Assembly (NCBI RefSeq): GCF_900316465.1
Contig: NZ_ONDD01000031.1
Location: forward strand, 1-24,549
Direction of reading: 5' to 3'
DNA from: an uncultured Fibrobacter sp.
Lineage (GTDB): Bacteria; Fibrobacterota; Fibrobacteria; Fibrobacterales; Fibrobacteraceae
Length of the DNA stretch: 24,549 nucleotides
Part shown: positions 15,047-22,795 of the stretch, one piece after another
Layout: every line of letters begins with the position of its first letter
Numbering within the stretch: the first letter of the stretch is position 1
Translations under genes and position numbers: made by a program
Notes under the pieces: generated by a model
Told to the model about the DNA's origin: nothing
Seen by the model: the letters and a program-made list of their open reading frames with translations, nothing else
The model's database searches: none

Positions 15047-15580
15047 CTACACCTTGAGGATGTCAGCTTCCTTTTCAGCGAGGAGGCTGTCGATCTGGGC
15101 AATAGCCTTGTCGGTAGCCTTCTGGATTTCGTCCTGCTGCTTCTTGACTTCGTCTTCGGGCAGTTCCTTGTTCTTCTTGAGGGCGTCGTTAGCATCGCGG
15201 CGGATATTGCGGATTGCCACACGACCTTCTTCGGCATGCTTGCGTGCAATCTTTGCGAGTTCCTGACGGCGTTCCGTGGTAAGAATCGGAAGGCTCACGC
15301 GAATGCAGTTGCCGTCCTTCATCGGGGTAAGGCCGATGTTTGCAGCAAGGATAGCCTTTTCAATCGGGTCGACCATGGTCTTTTCCCACGGGGACACAAG
15401 CAGCATGCGCGGTTCGGGCACAGAAACCTTAGCCACCTGGGAAATCGGAGTCGGCGTACCGTAGTAGTCGATGCGCACGTCGTTCAGGATAGCGGGGCTA
15501 GCCTGGCCTGCGCGGATCTTCGAGAATTCACGTTCGGTGGCCTCAATGGCCTTGTTCATTTTATCAGAATAATCTGCCAT
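15047..15580 (-). CDS. frr: Ribosome recycling factor
   Basis: RRF splits the post-termination ribosome together with EF-G. The protein is 177 residues, slightly short of the usual 185, with the difference at the N-terminus. The typical core is present: FSKIRAGQASPAIL, the PISQVAKVSVPEPRMLLVSPWE segment of the small domain, KDGNCIRVSLPILTTERRQEL, and the long helix RVAIRNIRRDANDALKK. It is the first gene of frr-uppS-cdsA. The usual upstream partner pyrH is absent here; the divergent gene rimO is next instead. No strong Shine-Dalgarno sequence is seen before the ATG. A weak -10 (TATATT at about 15630 on the minus strand) lies in the 119-bp gap. Confidence 0.96.
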   Translation of the reverse strand: MADYSDKMNKAIEATEREFSKIRAGQASPAILNDVRIDYYGTPTPISQVAKVSVPEPRMLLVSPWEKTMVDPIEKAILAANIGLTPMKDGNCIRVSLPILTTERRQELAKIARKHAEEGRVAIRNIRRDANDALKKNKELPEDEVKKQQDEIQKATDKAIAQIDSLLAEKEADILKV

Positions 15581-15699
15581 AATTTTTTGCGTGTTAAAAG
15601 GTTTTACTTACCAGTTACTAGTTGCGAAATATAGATAATTGAAAATGTAGGCGTAAAATAAGTAGTGTTTTTGTAAGAGAAAATTCTAAATTTGCCACC

Positions 15700-17010
15700 A
15701 TGCCTACTAAAAAGCCCAAAGTTTTCGTTGTCCATTTAGGATGCGCCAAGAACCAGGTCGATGCAGAAAACCTAGTCGGCGAGATGTTGCACGCCGGCTT
15801 TACCACCTGCAACACAGCCGCCAAGGCAGACTACATCCTGGTGAACACTTGTGGATTCATCGAAGCTGCCAAGGAAGAATCCATCAATGCGATTCTCGCA
15901 CAAATTAACGGCAAAAAGCCCAAGCAGAAGCTGATTGTATCGGGCTGCCTTTCGGGCCGTTACGGCGAGGAGCTGGTGAAGGAACTCCCTGAAGTCGATT
16001 ACTGGGTAGGCACTTACAAACCGGGCGAACTTTTGAAGAAGATGGGTATCGTGGCACCGCAAACTTGCAACGCCGAAAACCTGCCTCGCATGAACCTGGG
16101 CGGATTCAGGCACCACGCCTACCTGAAGATTGCCGAAGGCTGCAACCGCCGCTGCGCCTACTGCGCCATTCCGCTCATTCGCGGCAAGCAGGTTTCCCGC
16201 AGCATCGAAGACATTGTTGAAGAAGCAAAAGAACTTGAAGCGCAGGGCGTCCAGGAAATCACGCTTATCGCCCAGGACACGACTTACTTTGGTCGCGAAA
16301 AGGGCAAAAAGGGCGGCACGCTCGCTCAGCTTTTACGCGCCATTCTCGACAACACGAACATTCCGTGGATTCGCACGCTTTATTGGTACCCGATGTTCGT
16401 GGACGACGAACTTCTGGACCTGATGGCAAGCGAGCCGCGCTTGGTGAAGTACGTGGACATGCCGATTCAGCATGCGAGCGACAACGTGCTCAAGAACATG
16501 AAGCGCAATTACCGCAAAAAGGAACTCGTGGACATTCTGCACAAGATTCGCGAGCGCATTCCGGGCGTTACGCTTCGCACCACGGTACTTGTCGGATTCC
16601 CCGGAGAAACCCACGAAGACTTTGAAGAACTGATGGAACTCTTGGAAGACATCCAGTTCGATCACTTGGGCGGTTTCGTATTCAGCCCCGAAGAAGGCAC
16701 CCCCGTGATGGAGATGGACTTGCCTGCAGTCGACGAAAGCGAAGCCCGCGCAAGGCTCGACGCCGTAAACGATTTGCAAGAAGAACTGGATGCCGAACAC
16801 GCCGAAGCGATGATCGGAAAGAAAGTCCGCATTATCATTGACCAGGTTGCCGAAGAAAGCGAATACCATTTCTACGGACGCACCGAAGGCAACTCCATGG
16901 AAAACGACGATATCGTGAAGGTGCTCGAAGGCGATGCCGACGTAGGCGAATTCCGCGACGCGCTCGTGGTAGACGCCGAACCGCATGAATTGATAGTTAA
17001 GTTGGTTTAA
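15700..17010 (+). CDS. rimO: Ribosomal protein S12 methylthiotransferase (radical SAM)
   Basis: RimO adds a methylthio group to the conserved Asp of ribosomal protein S12 (Asp88 in E. coli numbering), using two [4Fe-4S] clusters. The 436 residues show the UPF0004 domain with cluster cysteines at 15, 51 and 83 (LGCAKNQ, NTCGF, SGCLSGRY), the radical-SAM site CNRRCAYC (Cys148, 152, 155), and a C-terminal TRAM domain (about 365-436, KKVRIIIDQVAEE...FYGRTEG). The LGCAKNQVDAE start and the length favour RimO over the tRNA enzymes MiaB or MtaB. It is divergent from frr, which together makes a small ribosome-related locus. No Shine-Dalgarno sequence is visible. The tRNA-Arg gene follows 21 bases after the stop. 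Confidence 0.95.
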   Translation: MPTKKPKVFVVHLGCAKNQVDAENLVGEMLHAGFTTCNTAAKADYILVNTCGFIEAAKEESINAILAQINGKKPKQKLIVSGCLSGRYGEELVKELPEVDYWVGTYKPGELLKKMGIVAPQTCNAENLPRMNLGGFRHHAYLKIAEGCNRRCAYCAIPLIRGKQVSRSIEDIVEEAKELEAQGVQEITLIAQDTTYFGREKGKKGGTLAQLLRAILDNTNIPWIRTLYWYPMFVDDELLDLMASEPRLVKYVDMPIQHASDNVLKNMKRNYRKKELVDILHKIRERIPGVTLRTTVLVGFPGETHEDFEELMELLEDIQFDHLGGFVFSPEEGTPVMEMDLPAVDESEARARLDAVNDLQEELDAEHAEAMIGKKVRIIIDQVAEESEYHFYGRTEGNSMENDDIVKVLEGDADVGEFRDALVVDAEPHELIVKLV

Positions 17011-17018
17011 TTTACTAT
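16990..17018 (+). promoter_or_regulatory. Promoter for tRNA-Arg(CCG), overlapping the end of rimO
   Basis: TTGATA (16990-16995, 5/6) and TACTAT (17013-17018, 4/6) are exactly 17 bases apart. The predicted start near 17025 is about 7 bases before the mature tRNA 5' end, the usual layout for a tRNA promoter. The -35 box lies inside the last codons of rimO. Confidence 0.5.
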
Positions 17019-17031
17019 CTTTGATTCGCTC

Positions 17032-17105
17032 GCCCTTGTAGCTCAGTTGGATAGAGTGTCAGCCTCCGAAGTTGAAGGTCATGCGTTCGAATCGCATCAA
17101 GGGTA
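17032..17105 (+). tRNA. tRNA-Arg, anticodon CCG
   Basis: The 74-base sequence folds into a full cloverleaf. The acceptor stem is GCCCTTG/CAAGGGT (one G-U pair at the end), the D stem GCTC/GAGT, the anticodon stem TCAGC/GTTGA with loop CTCCGAA, the variable loop AGGTC, and the T stem ATGCG/CGCAT with loop TTCGAAT. The anticodon CCG is at 17066-17068 and reads the CGG codon. The discriminator base is A and the CCA end is not encoded. The identity follows from the anticodon. Confidence 0.95.
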
Positions 17106-17112
17106 TAAAAAA

Positions 17113-17140
17113 AGCTCCCTGCTGGGAGCTTAATTTTTTT
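17113..17140 (+). terminator. Terminator of tRNA-Arg
   Basis: AGCTCCC-TGCT-GGGAGCT is a perfect 7-bp stem followed by TAATTTTTTT. It lies 8 bases after the tRNA. Confidence 0.9.
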
Positions 17141-17151
17141 GAAAGCCGTAA

Positions 17152-17182
17152 AAGGAGATTCCGCATCAAGTGCGGAATGACA
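17152..17182. repeat. Dispersed palindromic element, single unit
   Basis: AAGGAG precedes the stem ATTCCGCA (17158-17165) / TGCGGAAT (17171-17178) with loop TCAAG, and GACA follows. The ends GGAGAT...TGACA match the unit at 4587-4622 while the stem sequence is different but still perfectly paired. It lies in the gap between the tRNA terminator and the end of the minus-strand barrel gene. Confidence 0.6.
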
Positions 17183-17190
17183 ATCCGGAC

Positions 17191-18216
17191 TTAGCGACCG
17201 GCGACGCCAGAGCGGGCTCTAGCCTTTTCACGTTCGCGGCGACGCTTTTCAGTGTCATCCGGGAAGAGTTCCGGGAGAGCATAACCGATAGCGATACCGA
17301 ACACAATACCCGTCTTGCTCATGCCCTTCGGGTCCACCACACGGGAACCCCATTCACCCGTTTCACCGTCAGCCAGCCAAATGTTCTGATAGTTGCCTTC
17401 CAAGTCCTTCATCGGAGTTTCGAGCTTACGGAAGCTCGGGTTATCCGTTTCCTGGTCGCCCTGACCGGTGCTTGCATAATAGGTCTTCGGGGTCTTTGCA
17501 AGCTTCGGAGCATAGTACATACCGATAGAGAACTGCAGGTAGTACCATTCGTTGGTCAGGTAGGTAATAAGAGCGTCGAACTGGAAACCGTCCACCTTAA
17601 TCAAAGCACGAGTCTTGCTTTCGTCGGGAACGATATCATGGTCAAAGTACACAGTACCATAAGACACAGACAAGCCCAAATGGAGCGGATTCTTGGGGAA
17701 CAAGTAGTAGTTAAGGCCAACCTTATAGCCCGTACCACCTTCGAGATCCCATTCATCAAAGTCGTTGTCGGTACCCTTCGGCAAGAAACCGAAAGAACCG
17801 TACAGAGCCACATGGAACGGCAAAATGTATTCAACGCCAGCGCCCAGGCCCATGCCCATACCGGTTTCACCCATAATCGGGTAACGGGAACCCATACCGA
17901 TCTGGAAAATCAAACGATTGCGCAACCAGTCACGACGGCGTTCAGAGTTTGCATATTCGTCCTGACGCTGTTCTTCTTCAAACTTCTTGCGTTCGGCCAT
18001 TTCACGGCGCTGGGCAGAGTTAATACCGACGTCATAGACTTCCTCTTCTTCATTCTCATCGCCGGTAGCCATGGTAGCACGCGGAGCGGCATCACCATCA
18101 TCTTCTTGGGCAGAGGCAGGGGCGGAAACGAAGCCTTCGTCGTCCTCGTCAAAGTCGTCTTGTGCCCAAGACATGAAGGCGGTTAAGCATAAAGACAAAA
18201 GTACTTTCTTAAACAT
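17191..18216 (-). CDS. Predicted outer-membrane beta-barrel protein with acidic N-terminal linker
   Basis: The 341-residue protein has a clear signal peptide (cleavage near SWA-QDD). A strongly acidic linker (about 20-65, runs of Asp/Glu) follows, then a charged helical piece rich in Arg, Glu and Gln (about 70-100, QRREMAERKKFEEEQRQ). Residues about 105-320 look like a beta barrel: alternating hydrophobic and polar residues, glycine-rich turns (GMGMGLGAGVEY), and aromatic belts (NEWYYLQFSIGMYY). The end is a basic tail (KRRREREKARAR). No named family was recognised. GAGG precedes the ATG by 7 bases. It shares the signal-linker-barrel layout with the gene at 8465-9457. It lies downstream of the DUF3108 gene on the same strand, about 115 bases away. 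Confidence 0.72.
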   Translation of the reverse strand: MFKKVLLSLCLTAFMSWAQDDFDEDDEGFVSAPASAQEDDGDAAPRATMATGDENEEEEVYDVGINSAQRREMAERKKFEEEQRQDEYANSERRRDWLRNRLIFQIGMGSRYPIMGETGMGMGLGAGVEYILPFHVALYGSFGFLPKGTDNDFDEWDLEGGTGYKVGLNYYLFPKNPLHLGLSVSYGTVYFDHDIVPDESKTRALIKVDGFQFDALITYLTNEWYYLQFSIGMYYAPKLAKTPKTYYASTGQGDQETDNPSFRKLETPMKDLEGNYQNIWLADGETGEWGSRVVDPKGMSKTGIVFGIAIGYALPELFPDDTEKRRREREKARARSGVAGR

Positions 18217-18290
18217 GAAAAAGCCTCAGATTATATAATCGCATTTGCGAATATAACTTTTAAGTGCGCAAATCGCACGAAACTTAATGT

Positions 18291-18314
18291 AAAAAAAGCA
18301 AAAAACACGCTTTT
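18291..18314 (-). terminator. Possible weak terminator of the purD-purE-DUF3108 operon
   Basis: On the minus strand AAAAGC and GCTTTT can pair around a 9-base loop, followed by further T's. The stem is short and AT-rich. A second small inverted repeat, GTGCG-CAAAT-CGCAC, lies at 18264-18278. Confidence 0.35.
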
Positions 18315-18331
18315 CGAAGGGATTTTTACCA

Positions 18332-19126
18332 TTATTTGGCCTCAAGCAATTTCGCCTTGATAGAACCAAGCGCGATTTCGCACTCCATAAGCACCGGAAT
18401 ACGGCGTTCGTCATCGGTCAACCAGATAAAAATGCGGCCTTTAGACACGAAAATGCCATCGCCATCGAGAACGGGTTCCACTTTAACGCAGGGAACTTCG
18501 CCAAGTACGCTCTTGATGGTTTCGCGACCATGCACAATGACCTTAAGTTCGTAGCGTTTTTTGCCACTCACCGCCGAAAAACGGGAGGTCTCGCCCACCT
18601 TGAGCGGGAGTGTACGCACCAGGTAAAACGCCGACATAATGCTGTGTTCTGCACCCTGGATCGCGACTGCCGTATCGGCAGAGCGCTTGACCTTGCGGGT
18701 TTTCATGTCGGTGAACACGGTGTCCGAAAGCCAGGCTTTTTCGCCCTTGCGGTCAAAGCGGATAACGGAGGTATTGTGGAACGTGCCTTCGTGCAGGCGC
18801 TTGCGGAAAACTTCGGTCATTAAACCCTTGTTGCGTACGCGGGTGTAGACCGTATCGTTTACCGGATAGATTTTGTTGATGGTCTTGTTGCCCGTCGCAT
18901 ACGTCAAGAATTCGGTCTTGCCGTCTAGAGTCGGGCGAACTTCGAGCGTCGCAGAACCTGCCGTAATGAATCCCCAACCGAGGCTGAAAGTCAGCTTTTC
19001 GCCCTTCATCCAAGGAGCTTTCACTTCGGGCAAGTTCGGTTCGCCCGCGAAACATACAGCAACAAAGACCGCCACAAGCGCGGCGATCTTGAAGCTGAGC
19101 TTTGTACTATTCCTAACCACTCTCAA
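18332..19126 (-). CDS. DUF3108-family secreted protein
   Basis: The 264-residue protein has a signal peptide (FKIAALVAVFVAVCFAG) and then the DUF3108 pattern: GEKLTFSLGWGFITAGSATLEV near the start of the mature part, then TYATGNKTINKIYPVNDTVYT, and late in the chain KVEPVLDGDGIFVSKGRIFIWLTDDERRIPV. The function of DUF3108 is not established; these proteins are periplasmic or envelope-associated. There is no ATG near the start. The open frame begins at a TTG (19126) that directly follows the purE stop TAA, and a GTG two codons later (19120) is the other candidate. AAGG in the end of purE could serve either. Translational coupling to purE is therefore likely, although no functional link to purine synthesis is evident. 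Confidence 0.85.
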   Translation of the reverse strand: MRVVRNSTKLSFKIAALVAVFVAVCFAGEPNLPEVKAPWMKGEKLTFSLGWGFITAGSATLEVRPTLDGKTEFLTYATGNKTINKIYPVNDTVYTRVRNKGLMTEVFRKRLHEGTFHNTSVIRFDRKGEKAWLSDTVFTDMKTRKVKRSADTAVAIQGAEHSIMSAFYLVRTLPLKVGETSRFSAVSGKKRYELKVIVHGRETIKSVLGEVPCVKVEPVLDGDGIFVSKGRIFIWLTDDERRIPVLMECEIALGSIKAKLLEAK

Positions 19127-19600
19127 TTAGCCTTCGATGTCTCCGAGGCTCTTGCGGTAAGCAATGAGCTTTTCGCGGACTGCGGGGTCTGCGAGGGCGA
19201 CGATGTGGGCGGCGAGGTAACCGGCATTCTTGCCGTTGCCGATGCCGACCGTTGCCACCGGGATTCCCGGGGGCATCTGCACGATAGAGTGCAGGGCATC
19301 GACGCCGTTGAGCGGGCCGCCGGCGCAGGGCAGACCGATAACGGGAAGGATGGTGTGCCCTGCGAGCACGCCCGGGAGGGCTGCAGCGAGGCCTGCGACA
19401 CCGATGAGGACCTGGAGGCCTCGCCCGGCGGCTTCGCGAGCATACTTCGCGGTCGCATTCGGGGTGCGGTGTGCGGAGAGGATGTTGAATTCCCACACGA
19501 TGCCGAAGCTGTCGAGCACAGCGGTGATTTTATCTACAGTTTCCTGGTCGGACTTGCTTCCCGCAACGATACCGACCTTTGCATTTTCTTTCAAATCCAT
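19127..19600 (-). CDS. purE: N5-carboxyaminoimidazole ribonucleotide mutase
   Basis: PurE moves the carboxyl group of N5-CAIR to give CAIR in de novo purine synthesis. At 157 residues it is of normal size for a stand-alone PurE. Motifs: VGIVAGSKSD (glycine/phosphate loop), ILSAHRTP (catalytic His), GVAGLAAALPGVLAGHT, and GPLNGVDALHSIVQMPPGIPVATVGIG. An AGAGG Shine-Dalgarno element lies 7 bases before the ATG. It starts 11 bases after purD stops, so the two are cotranscribed, and its stop codon touches the start of the DUF3108 gene. Whether a PurK partner exists lies outside the window. Confidence 0.95.
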   Translation of the reverse strand: MDLKENAKVGIVAGSKSDQETVDKITAVLDSFGIVWEFNILSAHRTPNATAKYAREAAGRGLQVLIGVAGLAAALPGVLAGHTILPVIGLPCAGGPLNGVDALHSIVQMPPGIPVATVGIGNGKNAGYLAAHIVALADPAVREKLIAYRKSLGDIEG

Positions 19601-19611
19601 TTTGTTACCTC

Positions 19612-20904
19612 TTATTTCGCCATCTTGGCGAGACGGGCCAAACCCTTCTTACCGATGTCCTTGCGGTAGAACTTGCCTTCGAACTGAACCTTCTCGGCAG
19701 CTTCGTAAGCGATGTCGAGAGCAGCCTGGAGCGTTTCGCCATGGCCCACCACGCCGAACACGCGGCCACCGTTCGTGACCAGCTTGCCGTCCACCATCTT
19801 GGTACCGGCATGGAGCACCTGGGCGCCGTTCTTTTCGGCTTCTTCAATACCCGTGACGACCTTGCCCTTTTCGTAGGAGCCCGGATAACCGGCGCTGGCA
19901 AGCACGACGATTGCGGAGCTGCCCTTCGGAGCCTTCGGGGCACCGAGCTTGGCGAGTTCGCCCTTTTCGGCAGCGTCGAACAAGGCGAGCACATCACCGT
20001 CGTAAAGCGGGAGCACAATCTGGCATTCGGGGTCGCCGAGGCGGCAGTTGTATTCCACGACCTTCGGGCCCTTCGCAGTCACCATGATGCCCACGTAGAG
20101 CACGCCCGTGTAGGGCTTGCCTTCGGCGGCCATGCCCTTGAGGGTCGGTTCGATAATCGTCTTCTTCACTTCGTCGAGGAGAGCGTCCGTCACGACCGGA
20201 GCCGGGCTGTAAGCGCCCATGCCACCCGTGTTCGGACCCTTGTCGTCGTCAAAGACGCGCTTGTGGTCCTGAGCAGAAGAGAGAATCACGTAGTCCTTGC
20301 CGTCGCAAACCACGAAGATGGAGGCTTCTTCGCCGTCCATGAATTCTTCAATCACGACCGTCTTGCCGGATTCGCCAAACACGGCCTTGTCGCCGAGCAT
20401 TTCCTCGACAGCGTCGTTTGCTTCCTTGTCGGTCATGCAGACGATAGCGCCCTTGCCCGCAGCGAGGCCCGACGCCTTCACCACGATCGGAGCCGGGTGT
20501 TCGGCGAGGAACTTCTTCGCGGAGGCGAGATCGGTGAAGGTCTCGAAGGCTGCCGTCGGCACGTTGTACTTCTTCATGATATCCTTGCTGAAGGCCTTGG
20601 AGCCTTCGAGCGCGGCAGCAGCCGCAGTCGGGCCGAAAGCGCGGAGCCCGCGACGGCGGAATTCATCCACTACGCCAGCGACCAGCGGAATTTCGGGGCC
20701 GATGACCGCGAGGTCAATCTTTTCGGCTACGGCGAGGTCAGCGATTGCCTTCGGGTCGGCCACATCCACCGGCACGCACTTGCCGAGGTTAGCCATGCCC
20801 GGGTTGCCCGGAGCGCACACGAGAGTGTCGCACAGCGGCGACTTCTTGACTGCAAGAGCGATGGCATGTTCGCGACCACCGCTACCAACGACGAGAATAT
20901 TCAT
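19612..20904 (-). CDS. purD: Phosphoribosylamine-glycine ligase (GAR synthetase)
   Basis: PurD joins glycine to phosphoribosylamine with ATP, the second step of purine synthesis. The 430-residue length is typical. Motifs: MNILVVGSGGREHAIA at the N-terminus, IGPEIPLVAGVVDEF, the ATP-grasp domain with KASGLAAGKGAIV and the metal/ATP site EASIFVVCDG, DHKRVFDDDKGPNTGGMGAY, and RLGDPECQ near the catalytic centre. AAAGGA lies upstream of the ATG. It is the first gene of a purD-purE-DUF3108 unit. A good -10 (TATAAT at 20949-20954 on the minus strand) with no convincing -35 lies 45 bases upstream. Confidence 0.96.
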   Translation of the reverse strand: MNILVVGSGGREHAIALAVKKSPLCDTLVCAPGNPGMANLGKCVPVDVADPKAIADLAVAEKIDLAVIGPEIPLVAGVVDEFRRRGLRAFGPTAAAAALEGSKAFSKDIMKKYNVPTAAFETFTDLASAKKFLAEHPAPIVVKASGLAAGKGAIVCMTDKEANDAVEEMLGDKAVFGESGKTVVIEEFMDGEEASIFVVCDGKDYVILSSAQDHKRVFDDDKGPNTGGMGAYSPAPVVTDALLDEVKKTIIEPTLKGMAAEGKPYTGVLYVGIMVTAKGPKVVEYNCRLGDPECQIVLPLYDGDVLALFDAAEKGELAKLGAPKAPKGSSAIVVLASAGYPGSYEKGKVVTGIEEAEKNGAQVLHAGTKMVDGKLVTNGGRVFGVVGHGETLQAALDIAYEAAEKVQFEGKFYRKDIGKKGLARLAKMAK

Positions 20905-20959
20905 AAGCGAGTCCTTTACTGTTACGGAAGGATAATTTAGAAAAATGCATTATAAGAAA

Positions 20960-20987
20960 TTTACCAACATACAGAATAATGTATAAT
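20960..20987 (+). promoter_or_regulatory. Candidate promoter of the lipoprotein gene at 21031
   Basis: TTTACC (20960-20965) and TATAAT (20982-20987) are 16 bases apart, giving a leader of about 37 bases. A TATAAT on the other strand (20949-20954) suggests closely spaced divergent promoters for this gene and purD. Confidence 0.45.
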
Positions 20988-21030
20988 TAGAGTTATCCAA
21001 GCCCCTCAACACGTCACCTCTGGAGGAAAT

Positions 21031-21555
21031 ATGAAAAGAACTCGTTACTGGGCCCTCGCAATCTTATCCATTATCGCCATATCAATTTGCGGCTGCGCAC
21101 CAGCAATATCCTATCATGCTCTACCCAGCATTTCCCAAGAAGCAACTTCAGCCCCCGAAGCATTTGTTTTGCTCGCTGTTGACGACCCTAAAAACTATGA
21201 CGTCGTTCACAATGCGATTGGCATCAGAAACGACAGCCTATATTTTGAATACAACATCTACAAGAAAACAGATGACAGTCAAGAATACCAAAAGTACGAA
21301 ACCATTCACCTGCCAACAGAGCGCTATAATTTCAAAGCAAAATTTTTTCCATATCGAGATAGAAACGGGACCATTAACGACCGCTATATAATTAAGCCGG
21401 TTGCTAATAACGAAGAGTTGGAAGCCATTCCTTTGACTTATTACACAACAGATTCTGCCTACTATACACAAATTGAGCATAGTCCTATAGAATCTTCCGA
21501 AGGAAATATACGGCTCTACCGTCTAATTCTTTTTGTTGAAAAAAACTCAAAATAA
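21031..21555 (+). CDS. Predicted lipoprotein of unknown function
   Basis: The 174-residue protein has a basic start, a hydrophobic run and a lipobox SICGC-A (Cys at about 22), so it is probably lipid-anchored. The mature part has mixed beta-like sequence with many Tyr (YFEYNIYKK, LTYYTTDSAYY) and no recognised family. A very good Shine-Dalgarno sequence (CTGGAGGAAAT) precedes the ATG. It is a single-gene unit with its own promoter and terminator, divergent from purD and convergent with the small membrane protein gene at 21584. Confidence 0.75.
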   Translation: MKRTRYWALAILSIIAISICGCAPAISYHALPSISQEATSAPEAFVLLAVDDPKNYDVVHNAIGIRNDSLYFEYNIYKKTDDSQEYQKYETIHLPTERYNFKAKFFPYRDRNGTINDRYIIKPVANNEELEAIPLTYYTTDSAYYTQIEHSPIESSEGNIRLYRLILFVEKNSK

Positions 21556-21559
21556 ATAG

Positions 21560-21582
21560 TGCAGCTTCTTGCTGCATTTTTT
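21560..21582 (+). terminator. Terminator of the lipoprotein gene
   Basis: TGCAGC-TTCTT-GCTGCA is a perfect 6-bp stem followed by TTTTTT. It ends one base before the stop codon of the convergent gene. Confidence 0.85.
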
Positions 21583-21583
21583 A

Positions 21584-21919
21584 TTAAAAAGCCCAGTACA
21601 TGCCCAGGGCCCCTAAAGCAGTTATACCTAAGCCACCACCAAGCATCGCGCCACCATTATCACCCCCGTCCTTGAGTTCCTTTGCCCCTAATACGCTCCA
21701 TACAAATCCAAAAACAACGACGAAGTACGAAATCACACCCACAGCGGGTTTAAACACGCTAGGATCAGCCTCCGATCTCTCATTATAGTCAAAATCACTG
21801 GAGGTCATAGTACCTTCGTATTCTTGCATTGACAAAACCAACGGAGGATTAAACGGCACAGCAAAAGAACTCGTCGCCACCAACGAAAGAGTCAAAAGGA
21901 ATACTGCTAAAAACTTCAT
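21584..21919 (-). CDS. Small exported or membrane protein, function unknown
   Basis: The 111-residue protein has a signal peptide (MKFLAVFLLTLSLVATSSFA) and two further hydrophobic segments (about 58-77, VGVISYFVVVFGFVWSVLGA, and about 91-110, which is Gly-rich with AMLGGGLGITALGAL) separated by a charged, Gly/Asp-rich loop. It is probably an inner-membrane protein with a short periplasmic N-terminal part. No family was recognised. AAGG precedes the ATG. It starts 3 bases after the stop of the methyltransferase-like gene, so the two probably form an operon. Confidence 0.65.
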   Translation of the reverse strand: MKFLAVFLLTLSLVATSSFAVPFNPPLVLSMQEYEGTMTSSDFDYNERSEADPSVFKPAVGVISYFVVVFGFVWSVLGAKELKDGGDNGGAMLGGGLGITALGALGMYWAF

Positions 21920-21922
21920 TTA

Positions 21923-22402
21923 TTAGAACCTTCTCGAATGTTTGCAGTATTCTTCATATTCTTCGCCGAAGTCGCGGCGGAGGCGTTTTTCTTCGCTTAG
22001 CACCTGCACCATCATGATGGCAAAGAAGGCGACGAATACAACGCACGATTGCCAAGTCCACAGCCACACGGCGGCACCCACGAGATAAACGAGGGTTCCT
22101 GTAAGCATCGGGTTGCGGTTAATCTTGTACGGGCCTTCAATCATCAGATGCTGCGTACGCGGGGCCACTTCGTGGCCGAAAGCATCCATCGGGTTTCCTT
22201 TGCCACGATTGCGCATGTAGACGATAGTCCAAATACTCAGCACAAGACCCACAAGTATCACAATAGGCGCCACAATGCAACGCCATGTATCGACCGGCCA
22301 AAGCGTGGGCATGCCAGACGCAAGCCACATGATTGTCGGAATCAAGGCAACAAAAAGAACTCCGCCTAGCAAGTAACCAACGAAATCTCTTATACGTTTC
22401 AT
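21923..22402 (-). CDS. Isoprenylcysteine carboxyl methyltransferase-like membrane protein
   Basis: The 159-residue protein has four to five hydrophobic segments and the C-terminal signature of the ICMT/PEMT-like family: GPYKINRNPMLTG, a further membrane helix, then EEKRLRRDFGEEYEEYCKHSRRF, in which the Glu-Glu and Tyr residues help bind S-adenosylmethionine. Bacterial members have unknown acceptors and may methylate lipids or small molecules. The start is set at 22402 because AGGAGA lies 8 bases upstream; the longer frame from 22432 would include that site in its coding sequence. It is likely the first gene of a two-gene unit with the small membrane protein. Confidence 0.83.
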   Translation of the reverse strand: MKRIRDFVGYLLGGVLFVALIPTIMWLASGMPTLWPVDTWRCIVAPIVILVGLVLSIWTIVYMRNRGKGNPMDAFGHEVAPRTQHLMIEGPYKINRNPMLTGTLVYLVGAAVWLWTWQSCVVFVAFFAIMMVQVLSEEKRLRRDFGEEYEEYCKHSRRF

Positions 22403-22538
22403 AATTGTTCTCTCCTGATTTTGATATAACATAATTTAAAAAACACAGATGAATACAGGCTTATTTCCATCAGAACATTCTGCGCTTTTATCGGGAATCA
22501 TTGTATATTTAAGGCAGACATTCAACCGCGAGACACAT

Positions 22539-22784
22539 ATGGAAGAGACTTTCAAGACTAAAGGCGTTTGCGCAACGACGATTCAGTTCACGCGTGATGG
22601 CGACAAAATCAGAAACATCCGCTTTACGGGCGGATGCAACGGGAACTTGAAGGCAATCGCAAAGCTCTGCGAAGGTATGAGCGCCGAAGATATCGCGGCA
22701 AAGCTCTTGGGCAACACCTGTGGCGGGAAGCCGACTTCGTGCGCCGACCAGCTCGCCCGCGCCGTCCTCGGGAAAGAAGCGTAA
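22539..22784 (+). CDS. TIGR03905-family TSCPD domain protein
   Basis: The 81-residue protein matches the small TSCPD-domain family: cysteines in GVCATTIQF, FTGGCNGNLKAI and NTCGGKPTSCADQLARA give the expected Cys pattern (10, 34, 63 and 69). TSCPD domains are also found at the C-terminus of class II ribonucleotide reductases, but this is a free-standing version whose function is unknown; metal binding is likely. The start is placed at 22539 (ATGGAAGAG). A longer frame from 22449 adds 30 residues that look like translated leader sequence. No strong Shine-Dalgarno sequence is seen. Confidence 0.85.
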   Translation: MEETFKTKGVCATTIQFTRDGDKIRNIRFTGGCNGNLKAIAKLCEGMSAEDIAAKLLGNTCGGKPTSCADQLARAVLGKEA

Positions 22785-22795
22785 TATCTTAAACA

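Noticed and set aside
18229..18240. GATTATATAATC palindrome as the -10 or operator of the barrel gene at 17191
   Set aside because: The start would be only about 7 bases from the ATG, beyond the GAGG ribosome site, and no second copy or -35 is seen.
19579..20940. 453-codon open frame on the plus strand opposite purD
   Set aside because: It is a full antisense shadow of purD with a low-complexity His/Val/Arg-rich product and no motif.
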